Source of the DNA: Flavobacteriaceae bacterium UBA4022
Lineage (GTDB): Bacteria; Bacteroidota; Bacteroidia; Flavobacteriales; Flavobacteriaceae
NCBI GenBank assembly: GCA_002384055.1
Contig: DGAU01000025.1
Location: 51,258 to 115,257, forward strand
Length of the DNA stretch: 64,000 bases
Direction of reading: 5' to 3'
Shown: piece by piece, positions 61,478-64,000 of the stretch
Numbering within the stretch: position 1 is the first letter of the stretch
How the letters are laid out: every line of letters starts with the position of its first letter
Made by a program: the position numbers and the translations under genes
Notes under the pieces: generated by a model
Database searches by the model: none
The model's input: the letters and a program-made list of their open reading frames with translations, nothing else
Told to the model about the DNA's origin: nothing

Positions 61478-64000
61478 ACGCTCATATAACAGTTTACGCC
61501 AGCTCCTCCTTGTCATGGGGCTTGCGGTTTTGTGCTTTGTTGAGACTACGGCACAGCAAAAACAATTGGATGCTGGCACCAAGTATATCATCAAAAGTAT
61601 TTCGGTTACCGGGGCTCAAAACTTCAATGAGAGTACGGTGATCGCCTTTACTGGGCTCAAAATAGGGGACCAGTTATTTATCCCAGGAGAAAAACTCAGC
61701 AGCATCACCAAAAAACTTTGGGAACAGAATTTATTCTCGGACATCGCGTTTTATGTAACAGGCATTCAAGAGACCGAAATCGATCTTGAACTTTATATTG
61801 TTGAACTGCCTAAGTTAAATACGATCATTATTGATGGGGTGCGCAAAGGACAGGCCACTGAGATCATTAATGACAATGAACTCAAAGAAGGCGCAAAGAT
61901 CACCAAGAACCTGATCACTACCACCAAAAATCACATCATCAATAAATACGCCGAGCGTGGTTACCTCAATACTCAGGTGATGATTACCACGATTCCCTTT
62001 AAGGATTCAACTGGGGCGACCATTGCCCAAGACATGCGTATTTTGATTGATCAAGGAAGCCGCATCAAGGTAGGGGAAATCAACTTTTCGGGGAACAACG
62101 ACCTTTCCAACAAGAAACTGCGCGGCTTTTTTAAGAACGTCAAAAAAAGAAATCCGTTGCGCTTTTGGAAGAAGTCAAAATATACCGAAGCACTTTACCA
62201 AGAAGATAAGACCACGCTTATTGACCGTTACAAAGAGAGCGGCTATCGTGATGCAAGAATTATTTCGGACACCTTGCGTGCCATAGACGAGCACAACATA
62301 GGCCTAGATCTGGTCATCGAAGAGGGTAAGAAATATTATTTTGGTAATGTGCGTTTTATCGGGAACAGTGTTTATACCGATGAGTTTCTGAAACAATACA
62401 TGGCCATTGGCAGAGGAGACACCTACAACGGCACCCTATTACAGGAGCGTATTGCCGACAACTCAGATCCTGACGCGGCAGATCTCACCAACCTTTATCA
62501 AAATGAGGGTTATCTCTTTTCGCAGATAAACCCTGTAGAAGTGGCTGTACGTCAAGACACCATAGACTTTGAGATTCGGATCAAAGAAAACAAGTTGACA
62601 TACTTTGATCATGTCTCAGTGGTCGGTAATGACAAAACCAATGATCACGTGATTTATCGCGAAATACGCACACGCCCTGGTCAAAAATACAGTAAGAGAA
62701 ATGTCATTCGGACCATTCGTGAATTAGGACAACTGGGCTATTTCGACGCAGAGCAATTGACGCCTAACTTCGTGAATCTTGACCCCAACAACGGGACCTT
62801 AGATTTGGAATACTCGGTCATCGAAAAAGGCTCGAGTCAGATTGAACTCCAAGGAGGTTATGGTGGTGGTGGTTTTGTCGGAACACTTGGCCTGTCCTTT
62901 AATAACTTTTCATTGCGCAATATGTTCGAAAAAGATGCTTGGCGTCCTGTTCCCATGGGTGACGGACAGCGCTTGTCTTTGCGAGCACAGGCCAGTACCT
63001 TCTACTCAACCTATAGTTTATCGGTTATGGAACCTTGGCTTGGCGGAAAAAGACCTGTGCAATTCAGCACATCATTTTCACATACGGTGCAGTACCTCTT
63101 TAATTTTCAAACGCGAGAACGCGATACGGACCGCCGATTTCTGATTACTGGTGGCTCAATCGGTATTGCCAAAAGACTCAAATGGCCTGATGATTATTTC
63201 CAGCTTTCTCAAGCCCTTAGTTTCCAGCATTATAATTTGAACAATTACAACACGGGATTATTCACCTTTGGTGATGGTTTCTCGAACAACCTAGCCTATA
63301 CTATTGGTATTGGTCGTAACAGCACGTCGGCAAACCCGATCTATCCGCGTTTTGGTTCAGACTTTAGCTTAAATGCCAAAGTGACCTTGCCTTATTCGGC
63401 ATTTAATGGTGTCGACTACAAAGGTCTCTCTGACGAACGCATAGCCATGGGTGAGGTTCTGGCAAACGACCCGACAGAAGGAGAAGCCGTCGATGCGCAA
63501 GAACGCGTTTCGGAAATTGACCAGCTGCGTTTCAACTGGTTAGAATACTACAAAATTAAGTTCCAGGCAACCTGGTACACTACCTTAATTGGCGATTTAG
63601 TTTTGCGCCCAAAAGCCGAATTTGGTTTTCTAGGCGCCTACAATAAAAATCGTGGTATCCCTCCATTTGAGCGTTTTTTCTTGGGCGGTGATGGCCTTGG
63701 CGCCTTTAGCCTTGACGGCCGTGAAGTCGTTCAATTACGCGGATACCCCAATCAATCCTTGAGCACAAATGACGGGAGTAGTATTTACAATAAATTCTCA
63801 TTAGAATTAAGATATCCGGTCACCTTAAAACAATTAGCGTCTATTTACGTTCTCTCTTTTGTCGAGGGAGGTGCCGCATACGATAGCTTTAGAAATTATA
63901 ATCCATTTGACATTAAACGTTCTGCAGGCGCAGGAATTCGTATATTTATGCCTGCTTTCGGTCTTTTGGGGATTGATTTTGGCTACGGATTTGACCCAAT
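61446..64000 (+). CDS. bamA: BamA, outer-membrane assembly factor, 3' end outside the window
   Basis: Omp85-family protein that folds barrels into the outer membrane. Five POTRA repeats are seen as strand-helix segments (KSISVTGAQNFNESTVIAF, NTIIIDGVRKGQ, VGEINFSGNNDLSNKKL, FGNVRFIGNSVYTDEFL, FDHVSVVGNDKTNDHVI). They are followed by the barrel with the lid-region motif RGYPNQ. I place the start at TTG 61446, inside uppS, because it gives a positive N-terminal region (KRSYNSLRQLLLVMGLAVLC) for the signal peptide; ATG 61515 lacks it. The frame is open to the window end, 851 codons, so the last strands are cut. Confidence 0.9.
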   Translation, partial: MERPANNLIPKRSYNSLRQLLLVMGLAVLCFVETTAQQKQLDAGTKYIIKSISVTGAQNFNESTVIAFTGLKIGDQLFIPGEKLSSITKKLWEQNLFSDIAFYVTGIQETEIDLELYIVELPKLNTIIIDGVRKGQATEIINDNELKEGAKITKNLITTTKNHIINKYAERGYLNTQVMITTIPFKDSTGATIAQDMRILIDQGSRIKVGEINFSGNNDLSNKKLRGFFKNVKKRNPLRFWKKSKYTEALYQEDKTTLIDRYKESGYRDARIISDTLRAIDEHNIGLDLVIEEGKKYYFGNVRFIGNSVYTDEFLKQYMAIGRGDTYNGTLLQERIADNSDPDAADLTNLYQNEGYLFSQINPVEVAVRQDTIDFEIRIKENKLTYFDHVSVVGNDKTNDHVIYREIRTRPGQKYSKRNVIRTIRELGQLGYFDAEQLTPNFVNLDPNNGTLDLEYSVIEKGSSQIELQGGYGGGGFVGTLGLSFNNFSLRNMFEKDAWRPVPMGDGQRLSLRAQASTFYSTYSLSVMEPWLGGKRPVQFSTSFSHTVQYLFNFQTRERDTDRRFLITGGSIGIAKRLKWPDDYFQLSQALSFQHYNLNNYNTGLFTFGDGFSNNLAYTIGIGRNSTSANPIYPRFGSDFSLNAKVTLPYSAFNGVDYKGLSDERIAMGEVLANDPTEGEAVDAQERVSEIDQLRFNWLEYYKIKFQATWYTTLIGDLVLRPKAEFGFLGAYNKNRGIPPFERFFLGGDGLGAFSLDGREVVQLRGYPNQSLSTNDGSSIYNKFSLELRYPVTLKQLASIYVLSFVEGGAAYDSFRNYNPFDIKRSAGAGIRIFMPAFGLLGIDFGYGFDP

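Overview
The window is core chromosome of a marine member of the Bacteroidota, most likely class Flavobacteriia. The evidence is of several kinds. Promoter-like sites fit the Bacteroidota consensus (TTG, about 17-23 bases, TANNTTTG) rather than the proteobacterial one, and Shine-Dalgarno sequences are mostly absent. Several families are typical of or largely confined to the phylum: GLPGLI, DUF6089, Porin_10-like barrels, a TonB receptor with a carboxypeptidase-like N-terminal domain, T9SS C-terminal sorting domains, a FolK-deoxynucleoside kinase fusion and a GH3-like acyl-adenylase. An NhaD-type antiporter and a membrane pyrophosphatase suit a salty habitat. There is no rRNA, insertion sequence, integrase, prophage or CRISPR array.

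Layout. 1-6.5 kb: nhaD (cut by the window edge), glutamate/leucine-type dehydrogenase, anmK, acyl-CoA dehydrogenase and an outer-membrane porin. 6.6-14.1 kb: rnhB, a propeller lipoprotein, lipB, a 52-residue YqaE/Pmp3 protein, lysS, a secreted esterase with a T9SS tail and a small secreted protein. 14.2-21.8 kb: glucosaminidase-LysM lipoprotein, a PLP deaminase, a truncated secreted protein, a DUF5522-hutU pair, DUF4136 lipoprotein, a large T9SS protein and an enoyl-CoA hydratase. 22-31.4 kb: rhodanese, TonB receptor with GLPGLI partner, a secreted propeller, deoxynucleoside kinase, hppA and pdhB.

31.4-38.6 kb: divergent from pdhB across a perfect 28-bp palindrome lies a long rightward series: etfB, etfA, bifunctional nuclease, nucleoside transporter, thyA, TonB-C protein, folA and fabD. 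This joins electron transfer with nucleoside uptake and the thymidylate/folate cycle. 38.6-42.9 kb: galE, a sugar aminotransferase, the Kdo transferase and a LexA-like regulator with two tandem operators upstream. 43-51.8 kb: an acidic repeat lipoprotein, an outer-membrane barrel, an XRE regulator, glutathione peroxidase, tRNA-Gly and tRNA-Leu, mutS, a SPOUT methyltransferase, folK-dNK, a queuosine-precursor transporter and DUF2797. 51.8-64 kb: GH3-like enzyme, the tig-clpP-clpX proteostasis block, then pdxJ and an alpha/beta hydrolase leftward, and CBS protein, nadK, DUF6089 protein, uppS and bamA (cut by the window edge) rightward.

The genome is compact. Four convergent gene pairs overlap at their stop ends and several start codons sit only 3-7 bases after the -7 box. 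I saw no clear new multi-gene system. The best leads are regulatory: the LexA-like regulator with its tandem operators and its acidic-lipoprotein neighbour, and the large palindrome between pdhB and etfBA. All family calls come from reading motifs, not from database searches.
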